From contig NC_037260.1 in the NCBI RefSeq assembly GCF_000002425.4, positions 12,643,516 to 12,707,515 of the forward strand: a stretch of DNA of 64,000 nt. Direction: 5' to 3'. Position 1 is the stretch's first letter. The number at the start of each line of letters is the position of its first letter. The stretch comes from Physcomitrium patens. Taxonomy: Eukaryota > Streptophyta > Bryopsida > Funariales > Funariaceae. The notes below the pieces were generated by a model, which was given only the letters and a program-made list of their open reading frames with translations, searched no databases and had not been told where the DNA came from. The translations under genes and the position numbers were made by a program. Below, in pieces: positions 63,493 to 64,000 of this stretch.

Positions 63493-64000
63493 CTAGATAA
63501 CTTTATTAAAGTAATATGATTTTATAAGAAATAGAATTTGTATTGTTACTAAAGACATGAACTCAAAGAAGATGCATAATCTTGTGAAATCCATGTCAAA
63601 AGAAATGTGAAAAAATAAAAATAAAGAAGTATGTATATTAAAAATAAATTGAAATGACTATTGCCAAAAGGTAAAGAAAGTAGAGACTCTTGAATCTAGA
63701 CTAGAAGTAAAAAAGAAACTAATTGGTACCCAATTCTCGGTTGCAAATTTGTTACCAATCGTCTCATATCACCAAAATCTTTGAAGGTACTTTTGAAAGT
63801 CAAAACCAAACTGAAAACTTGAAAATTCAAATTCCAAGCTCCAACCATTCAAATAAGTACAAATTTTGGAAGTAAAAAACTTACATCTTTGATCATTGTT
63901 ATACAAATTTTCAATTACAAATTTATTACCAATTTTTTGATATTAGTAAAACCTTGGTACATACTTTAGTAAGTCAAAATCTAACTTGAAACTTGAAAAT
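63493..64000. other. AT-rich flank of the retroelement
   Basis: No coding sequence is seen. A partly duplicated stretch with the pattern ATTACCAAT...TGATATTA / GTTACCAAT...CATATCACC occurs near 63750 and 63918, suggesting an old local tandem duplication. Confidence 0.4.

Overview
This is nuclear DNA of a land plant. The genes are split by short AT-rich GT-AG introns, and one encodes a plant-type DUF3172 plastid protein. Very AT-rich intergenic DNA is full of (TA)n microsatellites, gene islands are more GC-rich, and there is a degraded Ty3/gypsy chromovirus. The texture suggests a bryophyte, most likely a moss close to Physcomitrium. That placement is inference, not a proven assignment.

Layout. 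Positions 1-326 (-) hold the N-terminus of a mitochondrial carrier. Positions 3415-12285 (-) hold an eight-exon gene for a ~2,225-residue protein with a C-terminal protein kinase. Positions 17557-19722 (+) hold an intronless IQD-type calmodulin-binding protein. Positions 21297-22398 (-) hold a two-exon Cys-containing protein I do not recognise. Positions 29094-32731 (-) hold a six-exon coiled-coil protein with a duplicated beta-rich module. Positions 36178-36769 (+) hold a 90-residue membrane protein. Positions 38479-42027 (-) hold a type I methionine aminopeptidase-like protein with three altered active-site residues. Positions 43539-45503 (-) hold a DUF3172 plastid protein. Positions 47340-48970 (-) hold the NAC alpha subunit, with a broken partial copy at about 50900-51285. 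Positions 55932-63492 are the chromovirus, interrupted by a 1.6-kb solo LTR of another family.

The genes are unrelated housekeeping or plant-specific genes, each with its own promoter. NAC alpha and methionine aminopeptidase both act on nascent chains at the ribosome, but the window does not show that they are linked in function. Exon joins were derived by hand from GT/AG sites and reading-frame phase. For the kinase, coiled-coil, aminopeptidase, DUF3172 and NAC genes the summed exons are divisible by three and open throughout, which supports the models.

The best candidates for something new are the aminopeptidase-like protein with changed metal ligands, the coiled-coil protein with a 98-residue internal duplication, a 68-bp perfect palindrome at 34377-34444, a GC-rich island inside one kinase exon, and the structure and decay pattern of the nested retroelements.
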